NCBI RefSeq assembly: GCF_001598215.1
Contig: NZ_BCXJ01000004.1
Span: 372,001-436,000 of the forward strand
Direction: 5' to 3'
From: Shouchella clausii
GTDB lineage: Bacteria; Bacillota; Bacilli; Bacillales; Bacillaceae_D
Length of the DNA: 64,000 bases
In this document: in pieces, positions 40,377 through 49,793 of the stretch
Layout of the letters: the number at the start of each line of letters is the position of its first letter
Position numbering within the stretch: position 1 is the stretch's first letter
The notes under the pieces: generated by a model
The model's database searches: none
What the model saw: the letters and a program-made list of their open reading frames with translations, nothing else
Told to the model about the DNA's origin: nothing
Position numbers and translations under genes: made by a program

Positions 40377-41012
40377 TTACGATGTCAGGCGAACCACCAT
40401 TGTTTTCCTCTGCTCCAATGAGCCAAGCAGAGAGCGAATCCACTCATCAGCATGCCGTCCATACCGCTCGATAAACTGCTCATCCGCCGGAGTAAGCAAA
40501 AAGAGTTCACGCAAGTATTGTGGGGAAGAAAAAGGCAATGTCATCATATTGCGGAGCTGGACAACGATTAAATCGGCAGCTAACGGCTCCCCTTGCCTGC
40601 GTAAGCACCGGGCGACTGCTTGTTCCAGCAAATGTTGCTCTTTCCGCAAATAAGTGCTCATCACTTCCCGTACAAGGGTCGAGTCTAGCGTCATTTCTCG
40701 GTGTGCCATGCGTGCTAGCCAATGACACGATTGTTGGTAAAGGAGCACTTTTTTAAACAGCCCTACTAAAGAATCGATGGGATCGCCGTTTGGTTCCCGT
40801 GCGGCTGTTTCCATCGTTTTTACATACCCTTCAAAAAAATCGATTAATAACGATTCAAACAAAGCCTGCTTTCCGCCAAAATAATACGAGATCAGCGCGG
40901 GATTCACACCAGCTTTTCTGGCAATGTCGCGAACGGATGTACCGTGGAAGCCTTTTGCGTAGAACAAGGAAATAGCCGCATCTTTAATCGTCGTTTTCGT
41001 CTGTTCGCTCAT
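40377..41012 (-). CDS. yttP: TetR-family regulator YttP
   Basis: 211 aa. N-terminal TetR helix-turn-helix (residues ~8-55: GTSVRDIARKAGVNPALISYYFGGKQALFESLL) and a divergent ligand-binding domain. Position between hisJ and ytsP matches B. subtilis yttP. ATG at 41012 with GGAGGG 6 nt upstream. An IS605-type element ends 21 bp upstream of the start codon, so the native promoter has been displaced. Confidence 0.9.
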   Translation of the reverse strand: MSEQTKTTIKDAAISLFYAKGFHGTSVRDIARKAGVNPALISYYFGGKQALFESLLIDFFEGYVKTMETAAREPNGDPIDSLVGLFKKVLLYQQSCHWLARMAHREMTLDSTLVREVMSTYLRKEQHLLEQAVARCLRRQGEPLAADLIVVQLRNMMTLPFSSPQYLRELFLLTPADEQFIERYGRHADEWIRSLLGSLEQRKTMVVRLTS

Positions 41013-41033
41013 TCGTATCCCTCCAAGTTGGTT

Positions 41034-41158
41034 GTGAACTACCCACCACTTATCACCCTTGCAGGTCGCTTGAAGTGGGGGCTTCTTGGGTAATCGCCCC
41101 TTTTGGTAGCTGACGAAATGGACCAAGCTAACCCTCTTGTTCCAAGAGTTGTCTTTCA
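41034..41158 (-). ncRNA. Candidate omega-RNA/right end of the IS605-type element
   Basis: Beyond the tnpB stop a hairpin CCCCCACTT/AAGTGG-TGGG (41041-41087) is followed by GTAGTTCAC, a form typical of right ends of IS200/IS605 elements. In such elements this region is transcribed as the omega-RNA, whose guide is taken from the adjacent flank. Confidence 0.45.
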
Positions 41159-42271
41159 TTAGGCAGTGGCTAATAAGCGAATACCTTCTTTTTTAATATT
41201 AATTGCTGAATTGTAATCTCGATCAAGACTTAGTCCGCAAACACATTGATACGTACGTTCGGATAATGCCATTTCTTGTATGGAACCACATTGCGAACAC
41301 ATCTTTGTGGATGGAAACCATTTATCGATTTTGATCAGTTGTTTCCCTTGTTCGTTTCGTTTGTACTGTAAGAAAGAAGTGAACATTCCCCATCCATTAT
41401 CAGCGACACTTTTACCAAACTTCAGTGCTTGTGATATCCCTTTCATATCTAAATTTTCAATCACAACCGCATCAAAATTAGCTGCTAATTCCTTTGATTG
41501 ATGGTGAAGAAAGTACTTCCGTTGATTAGCGATTTTTTCATGAATGTTGGCTACTCGAATCCGTTGTTTGTGCCAATTCGAAGAACCTTTTTTCTTAGGG
41601 GATAGTTTGCGTTGTTCTTTTGCTAATCGATCCAGCATTTGTCTGTAAAACTTAGGGTAATGGGCTTTCTTCCCTTCGCTATCGACAAATAACCCGTTCA
41701 TCGCACAATCTAATCCAACCACTTTTTTCATTTCCTTACTCTCAATCTCCTTCTCATACTCTGTAAGAATCGAAATATCATATTTCCCGGATGAAGTCAT
41801 CGAAATCGTGCACGATTTGATTTTGTGTTCTGAAGGGATTTCTCGATGTTGTCTGATTTTGACCCTTTTTACTTTAGGTCATTTGATATGACCATCTAAC
41901 AACTGAATATTCCCATTGACAACATTCGTTGTGTAGCTTTGCTTATGTCGTTTGCTTTTGAATGTTGGGAACTTGGCCTTCCCCTTGAAGAAGGCTTTGT
42001 AAGCTTTATCTAAATTTAGTTGTGCGTTCGCTAACGCCAATGAGTCTACTTCTTTCAACCACTCATACTCTTTTTTGTACTTGGCAGGAGTAGGGGGCTT
42101 CCCCTTTTTTAAAGCATCTTTATCTTCTTTCCGTAACGCATACGTCTCTTTTCGTTCCGCTAACATCTTGTTATAAACAAAGCGAACACATCCGAAGGTT
42201 TTACGTATAAGCAAAGACTGATCATCTGTTGGATACAATCTGAACGTATACGCTTTATTTCGTTTGGCCAT
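41159..42271 (-). pseudogene. tnpB: tnpB (RNA-guided nuclease) interrupted by one in-frame TGA
   Basis: The reading frame runs from ATG at 42271 to the stop at 41159 (about 370 codons) with a single in-frame TGA at 41881-41879. Sequence continues without loss on both sides (LLDGHIK, stop, PKVKRVKIRQHREIP); relatives have a leucine there, so one substitution explains the break. RuvC acidic residues (VVGLDC, VVIENLDM, LDRDYNSAINI) and the zinc finger (CSQCGS and CVCG) are intact. Either recently inactivated or a sequencing error; re-initiation could give the 213-aa C-terminal half. Confidence 0.85.
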
Positions 42272-42581
42272 ATCATATCACCTCACTTCATCGAATGTAC
42301 GTTCTTATCATACCATAGAAAAGGCTTTTCGACTATTGCCCAGCCGATAGTCATCTCCCCTTACCGTTGGGCTACGCCCTACACGCTTAAAGAGGGAGAC
42401 TTCTTTCGGAAATATGTTAAAGCAAGCAGCCGCAAATCGTGTTATCTTATATACAGTATTCGTTTTTTTATTACCCGCTTCCTGTCTGATTAAGCGGCTT
42501 TTACGCAAAAACTTTTTGACAAATCCCGCATGCTTTTGTTGAATCGCTGCGGTTTTTGACAAATGGAAGGAGCATGACTCG
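42272..42581. other. Left flank of the tnpB element and ytsP promoter region
   Basis: Contains the element's left hairpins up to about 42400, then original intergenic DNA. A plus-strand promoter candidate for ytsP is TTGACA (42518-42523), 17 bp, TTGAAT. A 94-codon minus-strand frame here has no relatives I recognise and no RBS. Confidence 0.5.
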
Positions 42582-43070
42582 ATGTTTAGCAAACTTGATT
42601 ATCCTACTGACCAAGAAGCAGCCTATCGCCTTTTGGAACAGCAAGCCGTTGCCTTACTTGAAGATGAGCCGGATGCGCTAGCCAATTACGCCAATTTATG
42701 TGCATTGTTGGGCCAGTTTTTAGATGACATTAACTGGGTCGGCTTTTATTTTCTTAAAGAAAACGAACTTGTGCTCGGCCCTTTCCAAGGACTGCCCGCC
42801 TGTACACGGATTGCGATTGGCAAAGGCGTCTGCGGGACGGCTGTGACCGAAAACAAAACGATGCGCATTGATGATGTCCATGCATTCCCTGGGCATATCG
42901 CCTGCGACGCCGCTTCAAACGCCGAACTCGTTATTCCAATCCGCCACAAAGATAAAGTGATAGCAGTCCTTGATATTGACAGCCCGAGTAAAGGCCGTTT
43001 CCACGAAAAAGAAGCGGAGGCGCTCGAACGCTTATTGAAGCGAGTGGAACCTTTTTTAATCAAACATTGA
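42582..43070 (+). CDS. ytsP: Free methionine-(R)-sulfoxide reductase (GAF domain) YtsP
   Basis: 162 aa single GAF domain of the fRMsr type, reducing free Met-R-sulfoxide with thioredoxin. All three conserved cysteines are present: ACTRIAIGKGVCGTA (two) and HIACDAASNAE. ATG at 42582 with AAGGAG upstream. Lies directly before rpsD as in B. subtilis. Confidence 0.92.
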   Translation: MFSKLDYPTDQEAAYRLLEQQAVALLEDEPDALANYANLCALLGQFLDDINWVGFYFLKENELVLGPFQGLPACTRIAIGKGVCGTAVTENKTMRIDDVHAFPGHIACDAASNAELVIPIRHKDKVIAVLDIDSPSKGRFHEKEAEALERLLKRVEPFLIKH

Positions 43071-43095
43071 CAAGTAGGCGCTTTTCCGCTATGAT
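43067..43095 (+). promoter_or_regulatory. rpsD promoter (sigma-A)
   Basis: TTGACA (43067-43072), exactly 17 bp, TATGAT (43090-43095). The -35 box overlaps the ytsP stop codon. Start point near 43102, leaving a leader of about 187 nt. Confidence 0.85.
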
Positions 43096-43100
43096 AGATC

Positions 43101-43288
43101 GGTGTGAGTGACAGCCAAGACAAACGAACTTTTGACCAATCCATTCCTCAAGCGGCTGCAATGACTGAGGTGCATCGCGTAACTTCTAGCTGTCGAAGCG
43201 AAGGTGCATGAAAATGGAATGGCTGGAGTTTAGAGATTGTCATTTAGGTTGTTATTTTGCAACACCAAAATAACAAGGAGGAGACACA
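43101..43288 (+). promoter_or_regulatory. rpsD leader, probable S4 autoregulatory element
   Basis: A long untranslated leader before rpsD in Bacillus binds S4 and represses its own translation/transcription. The length and position fit; internal complementarity is visible (CATTCC at 43142 with GGAATGG at 43217; GTTATTTTG with CAAAATAAC just before the RBS, 43251-43275). The exact fold was not derived. Confidence 0.6.
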
Positions 43289-43891
43289 ATGTCTCGTTAT
43301 ACAGGTCCATCTTGGAAACTATCCCGCCGCCTTGGCGTTTCTCTAAGCGGAACAGGGAAAGAGCTTGCGAAGCGTCCTTACGCTCCAGGCCAACACGGTC
43401 CAAACCAACGTAAAAAGCTTTCAGAATATGCGCTTCAACTTCATGAAAAGCAAAAACTTCGCCACATGTATGGCGTAAACGAGCGCCAATTCTTGCGCAC
43501 GTTCAACGATGCTGGCAAAATGAACGGCATCCACGGCGAAAACTTCATGATTTTGCTTGAGTCACGTCTTGACAACCTTGTCTACCGTATGGGTCTTGCC
43601 CGTACACGCCGTGCTGCGCGCCAACTAGTAAACCATGGCCACGTGCTTGTTGACGGTTCACGCGTCGACATCCCATCTTATCGCGTAAAGCCAGGGCAAA
43701 CAATTGGCCTTCGTGAGCGTTCACGGAATTTGACTGTTGTCAAAGAAGCACTTGATGTGAATGATTTCACGCCAGGATACGTATCATTTGACGAAGAAAA
43801 GCTTGAAGGTACGTACACACGTTACCCAGAGCGTTCTGAGCTTCCAGCAGAAATTACTGAAGCGCTGATCGTTGAGTGGTATTCTCGTTAA
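43289..43891 (+). CDS. rpsD: 30S ribosomal protein S4
   Basis: 200 aa, full length. Primary 16S rRNA-binding protein. N-terminus [16 protein letters not shown] and the S4 RNA-binding domain ([30 protein letters not shown], residues ~92-121) are typical of Gram-positive S4 without the zinc site. AAGGAGGAG 6 nt before the ATG. Monocistronic with a bidirectional terminator. B. subtilis keeps rpsD at this same isolated position. Confidence 0.98.
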   Translation: MSRYTGPSWKLSRRLGVSLSGTGKELAKRPYAPGQHGPNQRKKLSEYALQLHEKQKLRHMYGVNERQFLRTFNDAGKMNGIHGENFMILLESRLDNLVYRMGLARTRRAARQLVNHGHVLVDGSRVDIPSYRVKPGQTIGLRERSRNLTVVKEALDVNDFTPGYVSFDEEKLEGTYTRYPERSELPAEITEALIVEWYSR

Positions 43892-43895
43892 GAAT

Positions 43896-43926
43896 AAAAA
43901 ACCAGCCGTTTCAGGCTGGTTTTTTT
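43896..43926. terminator. Bidirectional terminator between rpsD and tyrS
   Basis: A 12-bp stem (43896-43907/43914-43925) with a GC core and A6/T7 flanks; serves both convergent genes. Confidence 0.9.
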
Positions 43927-43928
43927 AT

Positions 43929-45173
43929 TTATTTTAAGCTTAGCTTGGCAAACTTGCGCTTTCCGACTTGAACGATCATGCCGTCTTCAACCGATACGAC
44001 CGTTTGAATATCGGTGATTTTCTGTTCGTTAATTTTTACGCCGCCACCTTGAATCATCCGGCGAGCTTCGCCTTTAGAAGACTGCATGTTCAACGAAACA
44101 AGCAAATCAATTAACGGCACTTCTTGATCGCCTTCCCAGGAATAGACAGGAATGTCTTCTGGCAGCGCCCGTTTTTGGAAAACTGTTTTAAAATATTGCT
44201 CTGCTTCATCAGCCGCTTCCTTGCCGTGGTACATTTCTACAAATTTACGGCCAAGTCGCATTTTTGCATCGCGTGGATGGACACTGCCCTCTGCAAGCCC
44301 TTTTTCTAAAGCTTCCACTTCAGCCATCGGCACATCAGTCGCCAATTTGTAATATTTTACCATCAATTCATCAGGTATCGACATCGCCTTTCCGAAAATC
44401 TCGTTCGGTGCTTCGTCAATGCCAATGTAGTTATTAAGGGATTTTGACATTTTACGGACGCCATCGAGCCCTTCGATCAACGGCAACGTCAGCATCACTT
44501 GCTTTTCTTTTCCGTACGCTTCTTGGAGTTGGCGTCCCATTAACAAATTAAACGTTTGGTCCGTTCCCCCTACTTCAATGTCGGTTTCCATTGCAACTGA
44601 ATCGTAACCTTGCATAAGCGGGTAAAAGAATTCATGCACCGAAATCGGCTGCCCCGTTTTATAGCGTTTGCTAAAATCTTCCCGTTCAAGCATACGGGCC
44701 ACTGTCATCTGACCAGCAAGCTTTAAAACATCATCAAATTTCAGCTCGCTTAGCCATTGCGAATTGTAAAGAATTTCTGTTTTTTCAATGTCCAAAATTT
44801 TTCCGTATTGTTCTACGTATGTTTGTGCATTCTGCTTGACTTGTTCATCAGTCAACACTTTCCTCGTCTCTGACTTTCCAGTCGGATCACCGATTTTTCC
44901 AGTAAAGTCACCGATCAGCAGTTGAATATGGTGGCCATACTCTTGAAATTGGCGCAGTTTTTGCAGTACAACTGTATGGCCGATATGGACATCAGGTGCT
45001 GACGGGTCCATGCCAAGCTTAATGTTTAACGGCTTTCCTGTTCGAACGCTTTTCTCAATTTTTTCCCGAAATGCCTCTTTCGGGACGACTTCTACAACCC
45101 CTCGCATGAGCGCTTCCACTTGCTCATCAACGAGCTTTTGCTGCTCAGGGGTTAACGGTTGTTTTTCATCCAT
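43929..45173 (-). CDS. tyrS: Tyrosyl-tRNA synthetase
   Basis: 414 aa class I synthetase. HIGH motif in [13 protein letters not shown] near residue 63, KMSKS form [14 protein letters not shown] near residue 235, and a C-terminal S4-like domain ([21 protein letters not shown]). This is the TyrRS-2/TyrZ-like length class rather than a clear call between paralogues; tyrS is supported by context next to rpsD. AAGGAGG upstream of ATG 45173. Controlled by a T-box leader. Confidence 0.94.
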   Translation of the reverse strand: MDEKQPLTPEQQKLVDEQVEALMRGVVEVVPKEAFREKIEKSVRTGKPLNIKLGMDPSAPDVHIGHTVVLQKLRQFQEYGHHIQLLIGDFTGKIGDPTGKSETRKVLTDEQVKQNAQTYVEQYGKILDIEKTEILYNSQWLSELKFDDVLKLAGQMTVARMLEREDFSKRYKTGQPISVHEFFYPLMQGYDSVAMETDIEVGGTDQTFNLLMGRQLQEAYGKEKQVMLTLPLIEGLDGVRKMSKSLNNYIGIDEAPNEIFGKAMSIPDELMVKYYKLATDVPMAEVEALEKGLAEGSVHPRDAKMRLGRKFVEMYHGKEAADEAEQYFKTVFQKRALPEDIPVYSWEGDQEVPLIDLLVSLNMQSSKGEARRMIQGGGVKINEQKITDIQTVVSVEDGMIVQVGKRKFAKLSLK

Positions 45174-45199
45174 CTATGGTTCCTCCTTCAATTCAACGC

Positions 45200-45440
45200 A
45201 AAAAAAGCCCCTCCCCATAAGGGACGAACTTGTCGCGGTACCACCCTTGTTGAAGGCATACGTGCCTCCCACTCATTCGATAACGGCTTCTCCGTTCTTT
45301 GCCGAAACAAAGAATAGCTCCAGGCTGTAATTCTGGCTAACGTACGTGTACCGGTTCGCACCAACCACCGGCTCTCTTCGATCAGCGCACGCCCATACTT
45401 CGGCCTTTCTTCGCTTTTTTTACGTTTTCAATTCACTTTC
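45200..45440 (-). promoter_or_regulatory. Tyrosine T-box leader of tyrS
   Basis: The minus strand carries the T-box core GGTGGTACCGCG (complement at 45234-45245), preceded by a stem I region with AGAGAG and a specifier TAC at 45329-45327 (Tyr codon). The terminator stem GTCCCTT/GGAGGGGC at 45225-45207 is followed by seven T. Uncharged tRNA-Tyr should favour the antiterminator. Confidence 0.93.
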
Positions 45441-45442
45441 TA

Positions 45443-45471
45443 GTTTTACCACACGGTGTGTACACTGTCAA
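45443..45471 (-). promoter_or_regulatory. tyrS promoter
   Basis: Minus-strand TTGACA (45471-45466), 17 bp, TAAAAC (45448-45443), immediately upstream of the T-box. Confidence 0.65.
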
Positions 45472-45538
45472 CATAGCGAACACACGTATGCGCATCACGC
45501 AATTTATGATATACTAAGACGACTAAGGGGGGGAGTCG

Positions 45539-47860
45539 ATGAAGCACTTTCTTTCGAAGTGGAAGAACAACTGGAATGCCTTTATAGCAAAGCTGGATGA
45601 CATTCAGTTCTTCCGGAAAGTCGGCATTACATACCAAGTATTATGGAATTTATTCCTTATTGTACTCATTATTGGCTTTTTAGGGTTTATGTTTGCCGGC
45701 GGAACGGCCGCAGGTTACTTTGCTTCCCTCGTAGCCGATGAAAAAACGTATTCAGAAGAAGACATGCGCACATTCGTAGGCTCGCTTTCAAAAACAAGCG
45801 ACATTTACCTTGCTGGCGGTGTTTACTTAGGAAAAATCCGCAGTGAAGTGGACCGCGAAATTGTCTCCCTTGATGACGTGGCCGATGAAGTAAAATGGGC
45901 CATCATTGCTACAGAAGACGAACATTTTTACGAGCATAATGGGATCGTCCCAAAAGCGTTGCTGCGGGCAACAATGCAAGAGCTGACAAGTTCGTCTGTA
46001 CAAACGGGTGGCAGCACATTGACACAACAACTAATAAAGCAACAAATTTTATCCGATGAAGTATCGTTCGACCGCAAAGCGACAGAAATTATGCTCGCGC
46101 TTAGGCTCGAACAGTTTATGACAAAAGATGAAATATTGGAAGCCTACTTAAACGTCGTTCCGTTTGGCCGGAATGCCTCGGGCCGAAATGTTGCTGGCAT
46201 TGAAGCGGCGGCGCAAGGGGTCTTTGGTGTTTCGGCAAGCGATTTAAACTTGCCACAAGCAGCTTATTTAGCTGGCTTGCCACAAAGCCCGTATGGCTAC
46301 ACGCCTTTCACAAACGACCAACAGCTTAAAGATAAAGACGGTTTGCAGCCTGGGTTTAACCGTTACCAAACGGTTTTAAGTCGCATGTACGAAAAAGAGT
46401 ACATCACAAAAGAGCAATATGAGGATGCAAAAAGTTACGACCTTACTGCTGATTTTACAACAAGCGCGCCTGACCCAATGGAAGAACGGCCGCGGCTTAC
46501 TGAAGAAATTATGAACCGGGCAACAGCAGTGCTCGTACAACAGAAAATCGATAACCGCGATGGTTGGGAGAAACTAAGCGACGCTGCTAAACAAGTCGAA
46601 CGCAATCAGTTTAAAGCTGAGGTCGAAAACGCGATCATCAATGGTGGTTACAACATCATTACGACCATTAATAAAGATTTGTATGACGCCATGAACGAGG
46701 CAGCTCAACAATCTGACGCTTATTTTGGTGCCGACAAACAAGGGCAGCGCGAAGAAGTTGGCTCTGTTTTAATCGAAAATAAAACCGGAAAAATCCTTAG
46801 CTTTGTCGGTGGTCGTGAAGAAAACTTAGATCATCTGTATAACCACGCTACACGTGCTTATCGCCAAGCAGGCTCGACGAGCAAACCTGTTCTTGCTTAT
46901 GCAGGTGCAATTGAAGCAGGTGTAACCCAACCAGGGCTTGTCATTCCCGATGAACAAGCGTTTTACAAAGCTGGTGGGAGGGAAATTAGAAACTTTGACC
47001 ACGCTCACAAAGGCAATCTCACTGTGCGTGAATCACTGAAACAATCACGCAACGTGCCAGCTGTGGAGGCGTGGTGGCATGTCCCTGATGACTTAAAAGT
47101 AAAGCTCCGCGACGAAGCCGGCTTTAACCCAGACATGCACGGCGTGAATGAAGCAGTCGCCATCGGTGGCGGCAATGTCACCGTTGAACAAAATGTCAGC
47201 GCCTTTAGCGCTTTCGGCAACAATGGCGTCCGTATGGAACCCTACATGATCGAACGGATTGAAACGGATTCTGGCGAAGTCATTTACGAGCACCCTGCTA
47301 GTAAGCATACACTGTTTAGCCCACAAACAAACTATTTGGTCGCCGATATGATGCGTGATGTTATGTACAGCGGAAATGGCACCGGACGCACGGCAGCCAA
47401 CAAGTTACAGTTTCAAGCTGATTGGGCTGGAAAAACAGGCACGACCAACAACGACTATGATTCATGGTTTATTGCCGTCAACCCTGAGGTGACATTAGGC
47501 GTATGGAATGGTTATAGCGGTGACAAAACGATTAGTTTACGCAAACGAGTCGGCGGGCTCGGTACAGGGGCGCGGACACAATCCATTTGGGCGAACTTTG
47601 CTAACGCTGCTTATAGCGTTGACCCGGAGCTGATGACAGCAGGAGGCAAACGCTTCGAGCAGCCTGACGGCATTGTCGAAAAACGAGTCTGCGGCTTAAC
47701 AGGCGGCCCACCAACGAAAGCATGCGAAGAGCAAGGCTTAGTCACTACCGACCTATACAGAAGCGACATGATCGATCATATCGAGGGGCTAGCCCCGTTT
47801 CAAGCGAGCTTTAAACCAAATGCTCAACCATCTAATGAAAAAGAAGGAGATGACGATTAA
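45539..47860 (+). CDS. Class A penicillin-binding protein (PBP1A family)
   Basis: 773 aa bifunctional murein synthase. Cytoplasmic N-terminus, one membrane helix (residues ~36-60), glycosyltransferase domain with Glu127 in ATEDEHFYEHNG, and transpeptidase domain with SxxK at Ser446 (GSTSKP), SRN at 503-505 and KTGT at 632-635. The C-terminal tail is short and acidic. ATG with GGGGGGAG upstream. Lies between tyrS and acsA, divergent from tyrS and convergent with acsA. Confidence 0.92.
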   Translation: MKHFLSKWKNNWNAFIAKLDDIQFFRKVGITYQVLWNLFLIVLIIGFLGFMFAGGTAAGYFASLVADEKTYSEEDMRTFVGSLSKTSDIYLAGGVYLGKIRSEVDREIVSLDDVADEVKWAIIATEDEHFYEHNGIVPKALLRATMQELTSSSVQTGGSTLTQQLIKQQILSDEVSFDRKATEIMLALRLEQFMTKDEILEAYLNVVPFGRNASGRNVAGIEAAAQGVFGVSASDLNLPQAAYLAGLPQSPYGYTPFTNDQQLKDKDGLQPGFNRYQTVLSRMYEKEYITKEQYEDAKSYDLTADFTTSAPDPMEERPRLTEEIMNRATAVLVQQKIDNRDGWEKLSDAAKQVERNQFKAEVENAIINGGYNIITTINKDLYDAMNEAAQQSDAYFGADKQGQREEVGSVLIENKTGKILSFVGGREENLDHLYNHATRAYRQAGSTSKPVLAYAGAIEAGVTQPGLVIPDEQAFYKAGGREIRNFDHAHKGNLTVRESLKQSRNVPAVEAWWHVPDDLKVKLRDEAGFNPDMHGVNEAVAIGGGNVTVEQNVSAFSAFGNNGVRMEPYMIERIETDSGEVIYEHPASKHTLFSPQTNYLVADMMRDVMYSGNGTGRTAANKLQFQADWAGKTGTTNNDYDSWFIAVNPEVTLGVWNGYSGDKTISLRKRVGGLGTGARTQSIWANFANAAYSVDPELMTAGGKRFEQPDGIVEKRVCGLTGGPPTKACEEQGLVTTDLYRSDMIDHIEGLAPFQASFKPNAQPSNEKEGDDD

Positions 47861-47890
47861 AGAAGCGTGCCTTTAAAGGCACGCTTCTTT
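47860..47890. terminator. Bidirectional terminator between the PBP gene and acsA
   Basis: A 15-bp stem AAGAAGCGTGCCTTT with its complement and no more than a minimal loop, T-rich on both ends, between convergent genes. Confidence 0.85.
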
Positions 47891-47898
47891 TATTGGCG

Positions 47899-49608
47899 TT
47901 AATCTTCCATTGTTGATAAGTCGCCTGTCGGCAAATCCAATTCCCAGGCTTTTAATACGCGGCGCATGATTTTTCCGCTGCGCGTTTTTGGCAATGACTT
48001 ACGGAACTCCATTTCCCGCGGTGCTGCGTGGGCTGCGAGTCCTGTCTTTACAAATTGGCGAATCTCTTCTTTTAATTCGTCAGTGACTTCATAGCCTTGG
48101 CGCAGTGCGATAAATGCTTTGATAATTTCTCCGCGGACAGGGTCAGGTTTGCCAATGACGCCTGCTTCCGCAACGGCTGGGTGTTCAACTAGTTTGCTTT
48201 CGACTTCAAATGGGCCAACGCGCTCACCTGCGGTCATAATGACATCGTCAATACGACCTTGGAACCAAAAGTAGCCATCTTCATCCATATAGGCAGAATC
48301 ACCAGAAACATACCAGCCGTCAAGCTCAAAATAGCTTTGGTATTTGGCTTCATTGTTCCAAATAGCACGCATCATCGCTGGCCAGCCTTTTTTAATGGCA
48401 AGATTACCCATTCGGTTCGGTGGCAGTTCATTGCCTCTATCATCAATGATGGCGGCCTTGACGCCTGGAATCGGTTTGCCCATTGATCCTGGACGGATTT
48501 CCATTGCCGGGTAGTTACAGATCATTTGCGCTCCCGTTTCCGTCATCCACCACGTGTCGTGAATGCGTTTGTCAAAGACTTTCACACCCCACCGCACCAC
48601 TTCAGGGTTGAGTGGTTCGCCAACGCTCAAGACATGACGCAGTGACGAAAGGTCATACTGTTTAACAAGTTCGTCGCCTGCGCTCATCAACATCCGAAAT
48701 GCGGTTGGCGCGCTGTACCAAACCGTTACTTTGTAGCGCTGAATCGTCTCATACCAATCAGTTGGCGAGAAGCGACCGCCGCGCACTACATTGGTCACAC
48801 CTGCAAGCCAAGGTGCAAAAATGCCGTAAGACGTTCCTGTTACCCAGCCAGGGTCGGCCGTGCACCAATAAATGTCATCTTGCTGCAAGTCAAGGACGAC
48901 TTTGGCCGTGTGGTAATGCTGGACCATCGCTTCATGGACATGAAGAACGCCTTTTGGCTTGCCCGTGGAGCCAGATGTATAATGGAGAATGAGCCCGTCT
49001 TCCCGATCAACCCATTCAATTGCAAAATCACTTGACGCTGCCTGAAGCCGCTTGTTCAACTGTAAAAAAGGACCATTGTCTTCATACGTTTCATCGGCGA
49101 CTAGCACCGTTTTCAAATCCGGCAAATCGTCAAACGGTACCCGTTCTAGTAATGTCGGCGTTGTGACAAGCACTTTTGCGCCGCTGTCTTCAAGACGGTC
49201 ACGCACAGCGCCTTCCATAAAAGCTTCAAACAACGGGCCAACAATCGCCCCTATTTTAATGGCACCAAGAAGCGTAAAATACAGCTCAGGTGTGCGAGGC
49301 ATAAAGATAAAGACACGATCACCTTTTTGGACGTTGGCTTCTTTGAGCACATTCGCTGCTTTGTTCGAGAACGTCTTCATTTCCGCAAATGTGTAAGATT
49401 CATCGCGGCGCGCATCGCTATAATAAAGAGCTACCTGTTCGCCTTTGCCGTTCTCGGCATGGTAATCAATTGCTTCATAGGCAAGGTTGACTTTGCCTGT
49501 TTTATGCCAAGAAAACGTTTTTCTGACATCCTCCCAGTCAAAGTGTTGCACGGCTTCTTCGTAATTTTTCAGGTTATGGTTTCCTTCAATCGCAGGAAGC
49601 GCTTTCAT
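47899..49608 (-). CDS. acsA: Acetyl-CoA synthetase (AMP-forming)
   Basis: 569 aa. Activates acetate to acetyl-CoA via acetyl-AMP. Adenylate-forming motif YTSGSTGKPKGVLHVH near residue 215, core TWWMTETGAQM near residue 350, and C-terminal acetylatable lysine in KTRSGKIMRRVLKAWE. That lysine is the target of AcuA/AcuC control in B. subtilis. GAGAGGTG before ATG 49608. Divergent from acuABC, with a cre over its -35 box. Confidence 0.96.
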   Translation of the reverse strand: MKALPAIEGNHNLKNYEEAVQHFDWEDVRKTFSWHKTGKVNLAYEAIDYHAENGKGEQVALYYSDARRDESYTFAEMKTFSNKAANVLKEANVQKGDRVFIFMPRTPELYFTLLGAIKIGAIVGPLFEAFMEGAVRDRLEDSGAKVLVTTPTLLERVPFDDLPDLKTVLVADETYEDNGPFLQLNKRLQAASSDFAIEWVDREDGLILHYTSGSTGKPKGVLHVHEAMVQHYHTAKVVLDLQQDDIYWCTADPGWVTGTSYGIFAPWLAGVTNVVRGGRFSPTDWYETIQRYKVTVWYSAPTAFRMLMSAGDELVKQYDLSSLRHVLSVGEPLNPEVVRWGVKVFDKRIHDTWWMTETGAQMICNYPAMEIRPGSMGKPIPGVKAAIIDDRGNELPPNRMGNLAIKKGWPAMMRAIWNNEAKYQSYFELDGWYVSGDSAYMDEDGYFWFQGRIDDVIMTAGERVGPFEVESKLVEHPAVAEAGVIGKPDPVRGEIIKAFIALRQGYEVTDELKEEIRQFVKTGLAAHAAPREMEFRKSLPKTRSGKIMRRVLKAWELDLPTGDLSTMED

Positions 49609-49643
49609 AACAGGTTCACACCTCTCACTCTCAAATTAAGTTC

Positions 49644-49673
49644 ATTATAGTATAAACAAGGTAACGTTTTCAA
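49644..49673 (-). promoter_or_regulatory. acsA promoter
   Basis: Minus-strand TTGAAA (49673-49668), 18 bp, TATAAT (49649-49644). Confidence 0.6.
49659..49672 (-). promoter_or_regulatory. Candidate cre site over the acsA -35 box
   Basis: Minus-strand TGAAAACGTTACCT matches the cre pattern TGWAANCGNTNWCA at all but two positions and overlaps the -35 hexamer. CcpA represses acsA and acuABC in B. subtilis. Confidence 0.55.
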
Positions 49674-49793
49674 ACAAAATTCACTCTTTGTTCCATTTAT
49701 TTTCATTAATTCGTCGATTTTTGTTCGCAACCTTCTTGTTTTTGTTTCTACAATGTATAATGAAAACATAGATTGTCTAACCGAGGTGAAGCA

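Larger units (their letters stand above)
41034..42400 (-). mobile_element. IS605/IS1341-type element with tnpB only
   Basis: Consists of tnpB, a right end as above and a left region with hairpins: GACTAT/ATAGTC (42330-42351) and GGGC/GCCC (42369-42379) inside a larger TCTCCC/GGGAGA stem (42354-42399). No tnpA is present, so the element cannot move alone. Left boundary is approximate. It splits the promoter region shared by divergent yttP and ytsP. Confidence 0.7.

Noticed and set aside
42308-42592. 94-codon minus-strand frame between tnpB and ytsP
   Set aside because: No RBS, no recognised motif, and it runs over IS end hairpins and the ytsP promoter.
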